A DNA stretch of 14,191 bases, taken from the NCBI GenBank assembly GCA_029256485.1, contig JAQSXU010000092.1, forward strand, positions 1 through 14,191. Reading direction: 5' to 3'. This DNA comes from Clostridiaceae bacterium. GTDB lineage: Bacteria; Bacillota_A; Clostridia; Clostridiales; Clostridiaceae. Both the position numbers and the translations under genes were made by a program. The notes beneath the pieces are model-generated. The model searched no databases. It was given only the letters and a program-made list of their open reading frames with translations, and was not told the DNA's origin. Numbering within the stretch: position 1 is the stretch's first letter; each line of letters starts with the position of its first letter. This document shows, one piece after another, positions 1-9,714 of the stretch.

Positions 1-245
1 ATATTATCCTTTATTCCAATAGGAATTCCGCTTAATGCATTTAAATTTTCATTTTTTGATATTTTTTCATCCAATAATTTTGAATGCTGTATTGCTTCTT
101 CTTCAGCTAAATACAAAAATGCTCCTATTTTATCATCTATACTTTTTACTCTATCTATATAAGCCTTAGTTACTTCTTCAACTTTAACTTCCTTTTTGGT
201 AATTAAATCTTTCAATTGGTGAGCTGTGAGCTTATTTAATTCCAT
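1..245 (-). CDS. gatA: Glu-tRNA(Gln) amidotransferase subunit A, N-terminal part (cut by window edge)
   Basis: GatA is the amidase subunit of GatCAB, which converts misacylated Glu-tRNA(Gln) (and often Asp-tRNA(Asn)) to the correct amide form in the cytoplasm. Only the first 81 residues lie inside the window; the gene runs off the left edge. It starts [15 protein letters not shown], and near the cut reads [10 protein letters not shown]. The lysine there is residue 79, the position of the catalytic Lys of the amidase-signature Ser-cisSer-Lys triad. The two serines lie beyond the window. The ATG at 245 has a GGAGGTC ribosome site at 256-262, about 10 bases upstream. It lies 26 bases after the gatC stop, so the two are surely co-transcribed, with gatB expected beyond the left edge. 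Confidence 0.95.
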   Translation of the reverse strand, partial: MELNKLTAHQLKDLITKKEVKVEEVTKAYIDRVKSIDDKIGAFLYLAEEEAIQHSKLLDEKISKNENLNALSGIPIGIKDN

Positions 246-271
246 ATGTAATCTTGACCTCCACTTCTTAT

Positions 272-559
272 CTACTCAATTATCTTAGGAACTACAACAT
301 ATTCTTCAAGGTTTTGTGGTGAATTTTCTATAATGCTTTTCAATTTCATAGATTCCTGCACTTCATCTTCTCTAAATTTGTTTTCTATGTAGTAAGGATT
401 TACAATAATATCTACATTTTCTGTATCAAGTTCATTTAATTTTTCCATATAATTCAATATTTCATTTAAGTCCTCAACTAAATTTTCTTTTTCATGTTCA
501 GAAAAATTTAATCTAGAAAGCTCTGCAACATATTCCACATCCTTTTTTGAAACTGACAT
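272..559 (-). CDS. gatC: Glu-tRNA(Gln) amidotransferase subunit C
   Basis: GatC is the small structural subunit that wraps around GatA and stabilises its contact with GatB. The product begins [20 protein letters not shown], the typical GatC opening in which an N-terminal helix precedes the ELSRL motif. At 95 residues it has the normal family length. An in-frame ATG 18 bases further upstream (577) would add MEKRDI but has no ribosome site. The ATG at 559 is preceded by AGAGGG about 5 bases away, so I use that start. It is first in the gatC-gatA order also found in B. subtilis. A possible extended -10 promoter lies at 614-622. Confidence 0.93.
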   Translation of the reverse strand: MSVSKKDVEYVAELSRLNFSEHEKENLVEDLNEILNYMEKLNELDTENVDIIVNPYYIENKFREDEVQESMKLKSIIENSPQNLEEYVVVPKIIE

Positions 560-613
560 AATATCCCTCTTTTCCATATATATTTTATAATTATCCGAGA
601 AATTAACATTTCT

Positions 614-622
614 ATTTTACCA
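614..622 (-). promoter_or_regulatory. candidate extended -10 promoter for gatCA
   Basis: Reading the minus strand, TGGTAAAAT forms an extended -10 element (TGn plus TAAAAT), about 55 bases upstream of the gatC start. The matching -35 is poor. A second option is TATAAT at 634-639, inside the inverted repeat, also without a good -35. The gene needs a promoter somewhere in this gap because the upstream gene is followed by a hairpin. Confidence 0.35.
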
Positions 623-631
623 CAAAAAAAC

Positions 632-750
632 TTATTATACATATAATATAATGCAAAAATTCTTATACATTATGACTTCACAAAAATCCTTCAAGATTAG
701 ATATTTTGCAAAGCCATAATGTAAGAACTTTAATGCATTATATATAATAA
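632..750. repeat. long imperfect inverted repeat in the gatC upstream gap
   Basis: The left arm (632-674) and right arm (715-750) are mutually complementary over most of their length, apart from small bulges and an AT-rich middle. Best-matched blocks are TTCTTA(TA)CATTATG against CATAATGTAAGAA, and the ATGCA and TTATTATA ends. The centre also contains TGCAAAA (653-659) facing TTTTGCA (704-710), which extends the possible pairing inward. Together this could form an interrupted hairpin of about 119 bases. It carries no open reading frame. No target-site duplication is obvious, so I call it a repeat without naming an element family. Confidence 0.6.
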
Positions 751-799
751 AATTAAAAGTATTTGACAACCTAAATTAAGCAGCCAAATACTTTAATTT
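749..799 (-). terminator. AT-rich hairpin after the small membrane protein gene
   Basis: Arms at 750-765 and 785-799 pair over about 15 bp with one bulged base (AAATTAAAAGTATTTG against CAAATACTTTAATTT), around a 19-base loop. It begins 7 bases after the stop of the membrane protein gene. The minus-strand continuation is rich in T (TTTTATTATATAT). The stem is almost all A-T and the loop is long, so this may be a weak terminator or a 3'-end protecting structure. Confidence 0.45.
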
Positions 800-805
800 G
801 CAAAT

Positions 806-1075
806 CTAATTAACTTTCATAAAAATAAAGAACAAAGCACCTACAGCTATTATTGTACATACAATTGGATAAAATTTGCCACTAAAATTACTTTTAAAAT
901 CAAATAATTTAATTGCCCAAATAATCATTGTGAAAAACATACTCCATTGAAGAGTATAATATCCATTAAAATACTTAACATATGTAAACTGATAAGTGGT
1001 AAGCAATGTTAATACAATACTTATTATTGTAAAAAATACGCAAAGCCACCCCAATAAATTTATTGTTTTTCTCAT
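806..1075 (-). CDS. small membrane protein of unknown function, three predicted helices
   Basis: I do not recognise this 89-residue protein. It begins MRKTINLLGW and shows three hydrophobic stretches: roughly residues 6-28 (LLGWLCVFFTIISIVLTLL), 41-57 (LQWSMFFTMIIWAIKLF) and 69-87 (FYPIVCTIIAVGALFFIFM). Short polar linkers join them and there is almost no soluble domain, so it should be an integral membrane protein. The ATG at 1075 has GGAGG at 1081-1085, 5 bases away. A TTG four codons upstream overlaps that ribosome site and is unlikely to be used. The gene sits between ligA and gatC, a place where B. subtilis has other genes, and is followed by a hairpin. It is probably its own short transcription unit. 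No function can be given. Confidence 0.75.
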   Translation of the reverse strand: MRKTINLLGWLCVFFTIISIVLTLLTTYQFTYVKYFNGYYTLQWSMFFTMIIWAIKLFDFKSNFSGKFYPIVCTIIAVGALFFIFMKVN

Positions 1076-1188
1076 ATTAACCTCCAAAAGTGCACAAAAC
1101 TCTACTATCCTAATCTTATTAAAAGATTCATAAAATAAAGCTATTATTATATTATACTTTAAAATACTACTTGTAAAGCAATATAATA

Positions 1189-3198
<2,010 letters not shown>

Positions 3199-3204
3199 TC
3201 ACTC

Positions 3205-5445
3205 CTATACAGCTTCTAGGGGAGCAATTCCCAGCATTAAATTTTTTATTCCCATTTTATCAAAGGCTATAGTTAGTTTAGTATTACTGCCATCCTTAGT
3301 AATGCTGACTATAGTTCCAATTCCAAATTTACTATGCTTTACTTTAATGCCAGGGGCCACATTTTCAGGTCTTAAAGAACTAACCGTGCTTTCCATAGCT
3401 TGTTCATTTGATGGCACTGAAGTATTTACAAATGTTTCTCTAGGCTTAAATTTTTCTTCCTTCTTGTAAATATTAAAACTATTTGAAAAACTGCTTGAAT
3501 TAGAAAATGCATTTTTAACTCTGGCATATTCCTTTAAATTCTGAGCAATTTCATCTATAAACATAGATTGAGAATATGCCACTGTTCTTCCAAATACTCT
3601 CCTGGATTCAGCTGAAGTCATATATAATTTTTCCTTAGCCCTTGTAATTCCAACATAGCATAATCTTCTAGACTCTTCCATTTCCTCAAAATCTGAAAGA
3701 GACTGTGTTCCTGGGAAAATTCCATTTTCCATGCCAGCCATAAAAACTACAGGGAATTCAAGACCTTTTGCACTGTGAACAGTCATAAGAACAACTGTAT
3801 CAGCTTCTTCGTCAAAATTATCTATATCTGAAACCAATGCAACTTTTTCCAAAAATGATGATAGTGTTTTATCATCTGATGTATTTTCAAATTCAACAGC
3901 AGCTGAAACAAGCTCTTTTAAGTTTTCTACTCTGCTTATATCATCTGCATTTTTTGAATTTTTAAGATCATTTAAATAAGATGTACTTTCTAATATCTCC
4001 TCTATAAGCTTTGATACAGGTATCTCATCTCTTCTTCTTATAAAACTATTCAATAAGCTTACAAATTTATTGATAGAAGACACTGCCCTTGAAGATAGAG
4101 ATGGAACCATTTCAACATCTAACAGTACACTGTATATACATTCTTCCATGGAATTAGCAACATTTTGAAGCTTTTCCACAGTAGTTTCTCCAATATTTCT
4201 TTTAGGCACGTTAATTATCCTTTTTAAACTTACATCATCCATGGGATTGTTTATAAGCTTAAGATAACTCATAATATCCTTTATTTCTTTTCTGTCATAA
4301 AATTTCAATCCGCCAATTATTCTATATGGGATGTCACTTTTAATAAAAGTGTCTTCAAAAATACGTGACTGTGCATTGGTTCTATATAATATTGCAAAAT
4401 CTCTAAATTGTCTCTGTTCTTCCTTTACAAGTCTTTTTATTTCTGAAGCTATGAACATCCCTTCATCTATATCTGAGTATGCACGATAAATTTTTATTTT
4501 TTCGCCATTTTCACTTTCTGTTCTTAGAGCCTTACTTTTTCTGTTTTGATTGTTCTTAATTACATTATTTGCAGCATTTAAAATATTTGCCTTTGATCTA
4601 TAATTTTCCTCAAGTTTAATAACCCTTGCATTTGGATAATCCTTTTCGAACTCTAATATATTTCTTATGTCCGCACCTCTCCAGGCATAGATGCACTGAT
4701 CATCATCCCCAACAACACATATGTTTTTATTTGCCTTTGCCATTAACTTTATAAATTCATATTGTGATTTGTTTGTGTCCTGATATTCATCCACCATTAT
4801 GTATTTAAACTTTCTTTGATAGAATTCCAAAACATCTGGATTCTTATTAAATAATTCTACTGTTTTGTATATTAAATCATCAAAATCTAATGCATTACTA
4901 TTTTTTAATTTTCTTTGATAAAGCAAATATACATCCGCAATCTTATTCAATCTATAGTTGCCTTCATTCTCCTTTTTAAATTTTTCAGGAGATATTAAAT
5001 TGTCCTTTTGTTCACCAATTTTGTTTATTATTTCTCTTTCTGTTATATCTCTTTCATTTATGCTAAGTTCATCCATACACTGTTTTATAAGTGACTTTTG
5101 ATCATAGCTGTCATATATTGCGAAATTTTTATTATATCCTAATTTTTCGATTTCTCTTCTCAGTATTCTTACACAGCTGGAATGAAATGTAGATACCCAC
5201 ATATTATCCACTTCATTTCCTACTAAAACCCTTACTCTATCTTTCATTTCTCCTGCAGCCTTATTGGTAAAGGTTATAGCCAATATGTTAGAGGGATATA
5301 TTTTTAAATCATTTATCATATGAGCAATTCTATAGGTAAGCACTCTTGTTTTACCTGATCCAGCACCTGCAAGTATCAGTACTGCCCCCTCCACATTGAT
5401 TACAGCTTCATATTGTTCCTTGTTTAGTAACTTTTTTAAATCCAT
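3205..5445 (-). CDS. pcrA: ATP-dependent 3'-5' DNA helicase PcrA (UvrD/Rep family)
   Basis: PcrA is the Gram-positive superfamily 1A helicase used in nucleotide excision repair, plasmid rolling-circle replication and clearing RecA or RNA polymerase from DNA. All motifs are present: the Q motif with LNKEQYEAV, Walker A GAGSGKT (27-33), TFTNKAA (58-64), Walker B DEYQDTN (219-225), motif III GDDDQCIYAWRGA (246-258), LEENYRS (278-284), motif V MTVHSAKGLEFPVVF, and motif VI YVGITRAKEKL in the last third. A basic C-terminal segment VKHSKFGIGTIV near residue 700 begins the Tudor-like domain known to contact RNA polymerase. The length of 746 residues is normal. The ATG at 5445 has GGGGTG six bases upstream. 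It heads the pcrA-ligA unit. The pcrB gene that precedes pcrA in Bacillus is absent here. Confidence 0.97.
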   Translation of the reverse strand: MDLKKLLNKEQYEAVINVEGAVLILAGAGSGKTRVLTYRIAHMINDLKIYPSNILAITFTNKAAGEMKDRVRVLVGNEVDNMWVSTFHSSCVRILRREIEKLGYNKNFAIYDSYDQKSLIKQCMDELSINERDITEREIINKIGEQKDNLISPEKFKKENEGNYRLNKIADVYLLYQRKLKNSNALDFDDLIYKTVELFNKNPDVLEFYQRKFKYIMVDEYQDTNKSQYEFIKLMAKANKNICVVGDDDQCIYAWRGADIRNILEFEKDYPNARVIKLEENYRSKANILNAANNVIKNNQNRKSKALRTESENGEKIKIYRAYSDIDEGMFIASEIKRLVKEEQRQFRDFAILYRTNAQSRIFEDTFIKSDIPYRIIGGLKFYDRKEIKDIMSYLKLINNPMDDVSLKRIINVPKRNIGETTVEKLQNVANSMEECIYSVLLDVEMVPSLSSRAVSSINKFVSLLNSFIRRRDEIPVSKLIEEILESTSYLNDLKNSKNADDISRVENLKELVSAAVEFENTSDDKTLSSFLEKVALVSDIDNFDEEADTVVLMTVHSAKGLEFPVVFMAGMENGIFPGTQSLSDFEEMEESRRLCYVGITRAKEKLYMTSAESRRVFGRTVAYSQSMFIDEIAQNLKEYARVKNAFSNSSSFSNSFNIYKKEEKFKPRETFVNTSVPSNEQAMESTVSSLRPENVAPGIKVKHSKFGIGTIVSITKDGSNTKLTIAFDKMGIKNLMLGIAPLEAV

Positions 5446-5477
5446 TCAATTCACCCCGCATAAACTATCTGTTTTAT

Positions 5478-5486
5478 ATTATAACA
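5478..5486 (-). promoter_or_regulatory. extended -10 promoter for pcrA-ligA
   Basis: The minus strand reads TGTTATAAT, a consensus -10 with the TGn extension, 33 bases upstream of the pcrA start. It lies just downstream of the yerC terminator, where a new promoter is required. The -35 region (TGATTA at 17-base spacing) is weak, which the extended -10 could offset. Confidence 0.55.
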
Positions 5487-5525
5487 TTTTATAAAACCTT
5501 TAATCACTAAAATATAACTTTTCAT

Positions 5526-5561
5526 AAAAACTATCCCCATGTAAAATTTTCACATGGGGAT
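5526..5561 (-). terminator. intrinsic terminator of yerC
   Basis: A perfect 10-bp stem ATCCCCATGT / ACATGGGGAT encloses a 9-base loop, followed on the minus strand by AGTTTTTATG. It lies 10 bases after the yerC stop. The plus-strand side lacks a T tract, so it works in the minus direction. It separates yerC from pcrA-ligA. Confidence 0.88.
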
Positions 5562-5571
5562 CAGAAATATA

Positions 5572-5877
5572 TTATTTATCCTTTATGTCAATCCTATCAA
5601 GCACTATATTATACCCATCACTGCCATAATTTAAGCATCTGTTAACCCTGCTTATAGTAGCTGTGCTTGCCCCTGTAGTTGAAGCAATGTCTAAATATGT
5701 TCGTTTTTCTTTCAGCATCTTTGCAACCTGAAGTCTTTGTTCTAATGCCTTTATTTCAGTAATTGTACATATATCATCAAAAAATCTATAACACTCTTCA
5801 CTATTTTGTAAACTCAATATTGCTTCGCATAAAAAATCCATTTCCTTGCTATTTAATTTGGATTTATAGCTTTCCAT
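5572..5877 (-). CDS. yerC: TrpR-like DNA-binding protein, YerC/YecD family
   Basis: This is a 101-residue helical protein of the YerC/YecD family, which shares the TrpR repressor fold. The core runs from about residue 38 (TEIKALEQRLQVAKMLKEK) into a helix-turn-helix of about 60-82 (YLDIASTTGASTATISRVNRCL), matching the TrpR DNA-reading unit. The N-terminal 35 residues are the usual helical dimer arm. The ATG at 5877 is preceded by AGGGAGTG at 7 bases. In B. subtilis yerC also lies close upstream of pcrA-ligA. The regulated genes and any ligand are not known to me, and the name does not imply tryptophan binding. It has its own terminator. Two upstream structures (5931-5948 and 5960-6038) could take part in its control. 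Confidence 0.88.
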   Translation of the reverse strand: MESYKSKLNSKEMDFLCEAILSLQNSEECYRFFDDICTITEIKALEQRLQVAKMLKEKRTYLDIASTTGASTATISRVNRCLNYGSDGYNIVLDRIDIKDK

Positions 5878-5930
5878 ATGTATTCACTCCCTAAAAATAA
5901 TATTAATATTATCTTATCATTTATTCACAG

Positions 5931-5948
5931 TACTTTCCATAGGAAGTA
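5931..5948. promoter_or_regulatory. imperfect palindrome upstream of yerC, possible operator
   Basis: TACTTTCC-ATA-GGAAGTA is an inverted repeat with one extra T in the left arm, about 55 bases before the yerC start. A possible -10 (GATAAT) lies on the minus strand between it and the gene. The size and symmetry would suit a dimeric TrpR-type regulator, but that is inference only. Confidence 0.3.
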
Positions 5949-5959
5949 TTTATTTTTAC

Positions 5960-5997
5960 AAAAAACGCAAAACGGTCCATTGGGGCATGGACCGTTT
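5960..5997 (-). terminator. intrinsic terminator of the candidate small RNA
   Basis: An 11-bp stem (AAACGGTCCAT at 5970-5980 against ATGGACCGTTT at 5987-5997) with a 6-base loop is followed on the minus strand by TTGCGTTTTTT. The plus-strand side lacks a T tract. It would also stop any read-through from the operon ending at 6177. Confidence 0.75.
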
Positions 5998-6044
5998 ATT
6001 CATAAATAAAAAGGGGGCTATTTATTCCTTTTATTTATCCTTGC
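5960..6044 (-). ncRNA. candidate small RNA (about 85 nt) with C-rich loops, or leader of yerC
   Basis: A consensus promoter (TTGATT-17-TATAAT at 6051-6079) is followed about 85 bases later by an intrinsic terminator, with no credible reading frame between: the only ATG gives three codons. The predicted RNA has two hairpins. The first pairs 6027-6038 with 6002-6014 (one bulged base) around a loop ending in GCCC. The second is the terminator itself, with GCCCCA in its loop. Two C-rich loops recall the Firmicutes small RNAs that bind G-rich ribosome sites, for example the RsaE/RoxS type. I do not recognise a named RNA family. The alternative is an attenuated leader of yerC, whose start lies 83 bases beyond the terminator. 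Confidence 0.5.
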
Positions 6045-6050
6045 ATGACT

Positions 6051-6079
6051 ATTATAGTAAAATTGAAATAGTAAATCAA
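6051..6079 (-). promoter_or_regulatory. sigma-A type promoter of the candidate small RNA
   Basis: On the minus strand TTGATT (6079-6074) and TATAAT (6056-6051) are separated by exactly 17 bases. This is one of the best promoter matches in the window, predicting a start near 6044. No gene begins directly after it; the next start codon is yerC, about 170 bases on and beyond a terminator. Confidence 0.7.
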
Positions 6080-6103
6080 GCTTTTTTGCAAAATAAATTG
6101 TAA

Positions 6104-6136
6104 ACAAATTATTAAATGAATGTATAAATTCATTTA
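6104..6136 (-). terminator. weak AT-rich hairpin after rsuA
   Basis: Arms TAAATGAAT (6113-6121) and ATTCATTTA (6128-6136) form a 9-bp stem with a 6-base loop, about 40 bases past the rsuA stop. The minus-strand tail (ATAATTTGTTT) is T-rich but interrupted. Possible operon end; the stronger hairpin at 5960-5997 may be the real stop. Confidence 0.35.
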
Positions 6137-6176
6137 TGCATAATATGCGTCAGTTTGATTGCTAATATCATTTTAA

Positions 6177-6893
6177 TTAAATATCTTTTAAAATTGCTAT
6201 TTCTTCCCGCGACAATTCTCGATAATTGCCCTCTTCAAGTGTTGGATCTAACTCTAAAGGCCCAAAATTCGTTCTTTTTAAGTATACAACTTCTTTTCCA
6301 ACACTTTGGAACATTCTCTTTACCTGATGGAATTTTCCTTCATGAATAATAACTTCCACTTCTGATCCATTTTCAGTAGAACTAATAATGTTCAGTTTCC
6401 CTGGCAGGCATTTATATCCATCATCTAAAACAATTCCCTGACTAAATGCTTTCACATCCTCATCAGAAACAGGTTTATTTATTTCAGCATAATATACCTT
6501 ATCCACATGCCACTTTGGAGAAATCAATCTGTGATTTAATTCTCCATCGTTAGTAAGTAAAAGAAGCCCCTCAGTATCTTTATCAAGCCTTCCAATTGGG
6601 AATGGGTCAAATATTTTATATTCATCATCCAGTAAATCTATTACTGTTTCATCATAGTTATCAAAGGTTGCGGAGACAACGCCGCTAGGCTTATTCATCA
6701 TAATATATATGTACTTTCTGTAGCTTACTTCCTCTCCATTAACTTTAATTTTACACTTTTCAGGCTCAATTGCTAAACCACTGTCTTTAACAACTATCCC
6801 ATCTACTTCAATCTGGGATCTTTTTACCATAGCTTTTACTTCTTTTCTTGTTCCATAACCCAAGTTAGATAATACCTTATCTAATCTTTCCAT
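6177..6893 (-). CDS. rsuA: pseudouridine synthase, RsuA type (16S rRNA)
   Basis: Enzymes of this family isomerise a uridine in rRNA; RsuA itself makes pseudouridine 516 (E. coli numbering) in 16S rRNA. The 238 residues begin with an S4 RNA-binding domain (MERLDKVLSNLGYGTRKEVK, to about residue 55). The catalytic domain follows, with MNKPSG (66-71) and the signature GRLDKDTEGLLLLTNDG (101-117), in which D104 is the catalytic aspartate. KVYYAE, EGKFHQVKRMF and LKRTNFGPLELD are the usual C-terminal motifs. The length and single S4 domain fit RsuA better than the longer RluB. The 16S target is inferred from family resemblance. The ATG at 6893 has GGAGG six bases upstream, and the preceding gene ends 28 bases away, so it is last in a likely three-gene operon. 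Confidence 0.88.
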   Translation of the reverse strand: MERLDKVLSNLGYGTRKEVKAMVKRSQIEVDGIVVKDSGLAIEPEKCKIKVNGEEVSYRKYIYIMMNKPSGVVSATFDNYDETVIDLLDDEYKIFDPFPIGRLDKDTEGLLLLTNDGELNHRLISPKWHVDKVYYAEINKPVSDEDVKAFSQGIVLDDGYKCLPGKLNIISSTENGSEVEVIIHEGKFHQVKRMFQSVGKEVVYLKRTNFGPLELDPTLEEGNYRELSREEIAILKDI

Positions 6894-6921
6894 AATTGTC
6901 CTCCATAAAAGTATTCAGCCT

Positions 6922-7578
6922 TTATTTTCCATAGTATTTCATTACTTTATAAACATAGTCCTTTGTTTCAGATGGCAGCTTTGAGATATTCTGTACATTA
7001 TTAACACCTTTATTAGCTAAAGTACCGGGGCCAGCATTATATGCTGCTAAGGCCAATTCTTTCACATTACCATACTTATCTAAAAGCTGACTTAAGTATT
7101 TTGTTCCCCCGTCTACATTCTGCTGTATATCGTAAGCATTGCTTACCCCAAGTTCATTTGCAGTATTAGGCATTAATTGCATTAGCCCTTCAGCACCTAC
7201 GGAAGAGGTTGCATTGGGGTTGAAAGAAGATTCCTGTTTAATAACTGCCATAATTAAATTCTTGTCAACTCCATATTTTTTAGATGCAGCGTTTACTGAT
7301 TCATCAATGGTAGTATTCCCACTATTAACACCATTATTTATATCACTGACAACATTATACAGTCTTTCACCTGCACCATATCCCAAATTACTTAAATCAC
7401 TTTCATCTAATCCTAAGCTGGATAAATCAAATGTTCCATTGCCATTTGAAATAGCTTCTGTGAGACTTTCCATCATTAATTGAAATGAATCCGAATCCCC
7501 AGCAGTCTGCTTAATCATATCAGTCAATAATTGTTCTTGCAAAAGCTGTTGAACACTTTTATCGCTGTTTATCTCCAT
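6922..7578 (-). CDS. lytic transglycosylase (SLT domain) without signal peptide
   Basis: Soluble lytic transglycosylases cut the MurNAc-GlcNAc bond of peptidoglycan, leaving a 1,6-anhydro end. With the start at 7578 the protein has 218 residues. An N-terminal region of about 90 residues is helical and rich in Q, S, N and D with no known domain. The SLT fold runs from about 95 to the end: [13 protein letters not shown] contains the catalytic glutamate E116, followed by [10 protein letters not shown], the substrate-cleft motif AYNAGPG (179-185), and [12 protein letters not shown]. There is no hydrophobic N-terminal segment, as in the Bacillus YjbJ/CwlQ type. I chose ATG 7578 (GGTG five bases upstream). 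A TTG four codons earlier is possible but its ribosome site is no better. The preceding repeat-protein gene ends 28 bases away. Confidence 0.9.
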   Translation of the reverse strand: MEINSDKSVQQLLQEQLLTDMIKQTAGDSDSFQLMMESLTEAISNGNGTFDLSSLGLDESDLSNLGYGAGERLYNVVSDINNGVNSGNTTIDESVNAASKKYGVDKNLIMAVIKQESSFNPNATSSVGAEGLMQLMPNTANELGVSNAYDIQQNVDGGTKYLSQLLDKYGNVKELALAAYNAGPGTLANKGVNNVQNISKLPSETKDYVYKVMKYYGK

Positions 7579-7606
7579 ATTTTTCACCAACCTAATAAAA
7601 ATTATT

Positions 7607-9613
7607 TTATTTTACCATGAACTCCATTATAGCATAATCTTCATAACTTGTCCTTTTATTGGAACTTTTCACAAGTGACAGAACTTTATATATTCCATTG
7701 GAAAATGGTATAAATGTGTAATAATTTTTTTCACTATATTTTTGTACTAATATCCAATCATCCTTTTCCATAACATAAAATTCATATAGAACATTTTTGC
7801 CCCCATCACATTCTGCAGTAAGAGTAATGCCTTCATTAATTTGTATTTTTGCTTTATCTATTTTTAATGTGCAATTTGTAATTGGAATAGCATCATTTAC
7901 AGTTATGGCTACTTCCCTTTTACAATCGAATTCCTTATTACACTTTATATTTTTTGCAAATATTTCAACAGCATAAATTCCAGGTACCTTTGGTACAAAT
8001 GAATATCTCATATTTTTTACAAAATCGCTTTCTTCAACCTTATGTCCATTAATTTTTAATATATATTTTACTAAAATACTTGATGTATTTTCACAGATAA
8101 TTAATAAACATACACCATCTCCGCAAACGTAATATTCCTTTGAGGGTTTTAAAACGTAATCAATATTTGCAGGCAAATAATCAAAAATTTCAAAGTAAAT
8201 GGTACTGTGACTATCATATTCCCTCTCAGAATATTTATCTTTAACCCATACCTCAAGTTCATAGTTACCAGATTGTTCAGGAGTAAAGTTTACCCAATTA
8301 CAATCACCATACTGTATTTTTTCAATATCTTTACCATCCTTTTTTACAATAAATGAGTATTTTAATTTTGTTCCGCCTTCAGCATCTGCAGTGATTTTTA
8401 CAGTACTATTTGTCAGCAGCCTTGTAATATTTCTGTCAATTGTTACATTTTTAATAATTACAGGTTCATCACTTTTTTCATCTATAGTAAATTCAAAATT
8501 TGATTCATCCTCACTTAACCCCTGAAACTGCTTATCTTTAACTAAAAGGCTCACATTATAAGTTCCGTAATGATTTGCCTTCCACATATATGTATTATTT
8601 CTTATATACCCTGAATCTTCCCCATAATTTCCATCAATAATATATCTATAAAGCAATTCCTTTCCGCCCTTTACAACTGCCTTTAATACTATTTCACTAC
8701 CGTTGATTTGAGGTGAATTTAAATCACTGGTGAAACTTTGAATTTCTATTTTATTATAGGGTTTAATTTCGTAGTTAATTATGGCTCTATCATCATATTC
8801 CCTCTGAGAATACATATCCTTTGCCAAACACAATAACCTATAGGTGCCAGATTCTTTCTCTATAAAGCTTACTATTTTTTTTGTTGAGTAATCTTGAACA
8901 CACAGAGCTTTTCCCTTTGAATTTAATTTTACAAACTTATATAATGTAGTCCTGCTGTCATCTGCTGAAGCATCAACTTGAAATATTATTTCAGAATCAA
9001 CTAAAAGATCATCACTTAAGCATTTAAAATCCTTAATCTCAAGAGACTTAATTTCACTAACCTGAAATTTAACACTTTTAAAATCATCAAAATTATTTTT
9101 AGATTCCACTCTTTTACATTCCGCTAATATTTCTTGTTCTCCAGAAGACTTTATTGTCCAGCTTAGTATATTATCTGGTGAATATTCCTTAATTAATTGC
9201 CAGTTTTCATTCTGCCTTAGCCAGTATCTAAACATTAATGGAGAATAGTTTGCAGTCACCTCCAGAATTAGCTTGTCCCCGATTTTGAAAGTATCATTGT
9301 TCAGGTTTATAGAGTCTATAAGTTTTTCTTCAATGTTGCCAATTATAAAATCAACCCTTGTTACATATTGAAATGGTTTTTTGCTTTTTTCTTCTTTAGC
9401 CTGTACCATAATTATATATTTGCCCTCAGCTTCAGGAATCCATTGAACAGAATTATTAGTTTCAAAATCTTTAATGGTTTTCCATGTTCCATTACACCCT
9501 ATCATAAACTTATACAAAAGTACTTCCTGAACATTATTTTCTGCTTCAATACATATTGATGTGTTAACATTTTGCGGACTATTTAAATTACAGTGTATGG
9601 TGATTTCATTCAT
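7607..9613 (-). CDS. large protein of seven Ig-like triple-tyrosine repeats
   Basis: This 668-residue protein is built of about seven tandem beta-rich units of 92-98 residues: approximately 1-95, 96-187, 188-284, 285-380, 381-477, 478-573 and 574-668. A recurring pattern is hydrophobic-LLY(K/R)(F/Y), then W or F-x-P, then G-x-Y followed by (V/A)KDxYSxREYD. Clear copies are [16 protein letters not shown] and [16 protein letters not shown]; the first, second and sixth are the most diverged. This matches the Y_Y_Y (triple tyrosine) type seen in clostridia, usually next to cell-wall or two-component proteins. There is no signal peptide, membrane helix, SLH or sortase motif, and no enzyme domain. 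The start is the ATG at 9613, with AGGGG nine bases upstream; an ATG nine bases earlier abuts that ribosome site. It heads the operon with the transglycosylase and rsuA. The ligand and role are unknown. Confidence 0.8.
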   Translation of the reverse strand: MNEITIHCNLNSPQNVNTSICIEAENNVQEVLLYKFMIGCNGTWKTIKDFETNNSVQWIPEAEGKYIIMVQAKEEKSKKPFQYVTRVDFIIGNIEEKLIDSINLNNDTFKIGDKLILEVTANYSPLMFRYWLRQNENWQLIKEYSPDNILSWTIKSSGEQEILAECKRVESKNNFDDFKSVKFQVSEIKSLEIKDFKCLSDDLLVDSEIIFQVDASADDSRTTLYKFVKLNSKGKALCVQDYSTKKIVSFIEKESGTYRLLCLAKDMYSQREYDDRAIINYEIKPYNKIEIQSFTSDLNSPQINGSEIVLKAVVKGGKELLYRYIIDGNYGEDSGYIRNNTYMWKANHYGTYNVSLLVKDKQFQGLSEDESNFEFTIDEKSDEPVIIKNVTIDRNITRLLTNSTVKITADAEGGTKLKYSFIVKKDGKDIEKIQYGDCNWVNFTPEQSGNYELEVWVKDKYSEREYDSHSTIYFEIFDYLPANIDYVLKPSKEYYVCGDGVCLLIICENTSSILVKYILKINGHKVEESDFVKNMRYSFVPKVPGIYAVEIFAKNIKCNKEFDCKREVAITVNDAIPITNCTLKIDKAKIQINEGITLTAECDGGKNVLYEFYVMEKDDWILVQKYSEKNYYTFIPFSNGIYKVLSLVKSSNKRTSYEDYAIMEFMVK

Positions 9614-9644
9614 TAATATCATCCCCTAAGCAATGTATATAAAC

Positions 9645-9673
9645 ATTATAACTCATTACTAATTTTTACAATA
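9645..9673 (-). promoter_or_regulatory. candidate promoter of the repeat-protein operon
   Basis: The minus strand has TATAAT at 9650-9645 with TATTGT 17 bases upstream (TTGTAA at 15 is an alternative). It lies about 32 bases before the start codon, in the gap shared with the divergent pullulanase gene. Confidence 0.45.
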
Positions 9674-9714
9674 GAGTTAAATTATAAATTAACATTGTAG
9701 TTTTTGATGACAAT

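Noticed and set aside
1112..1128. Short hairpin AATCTT/AAGATT between ligA and the membrane protein gene, as a possible terminator
   Set aside because: The stem is only 6 bp, A-T rich and lacks a T tract on the minus strand.
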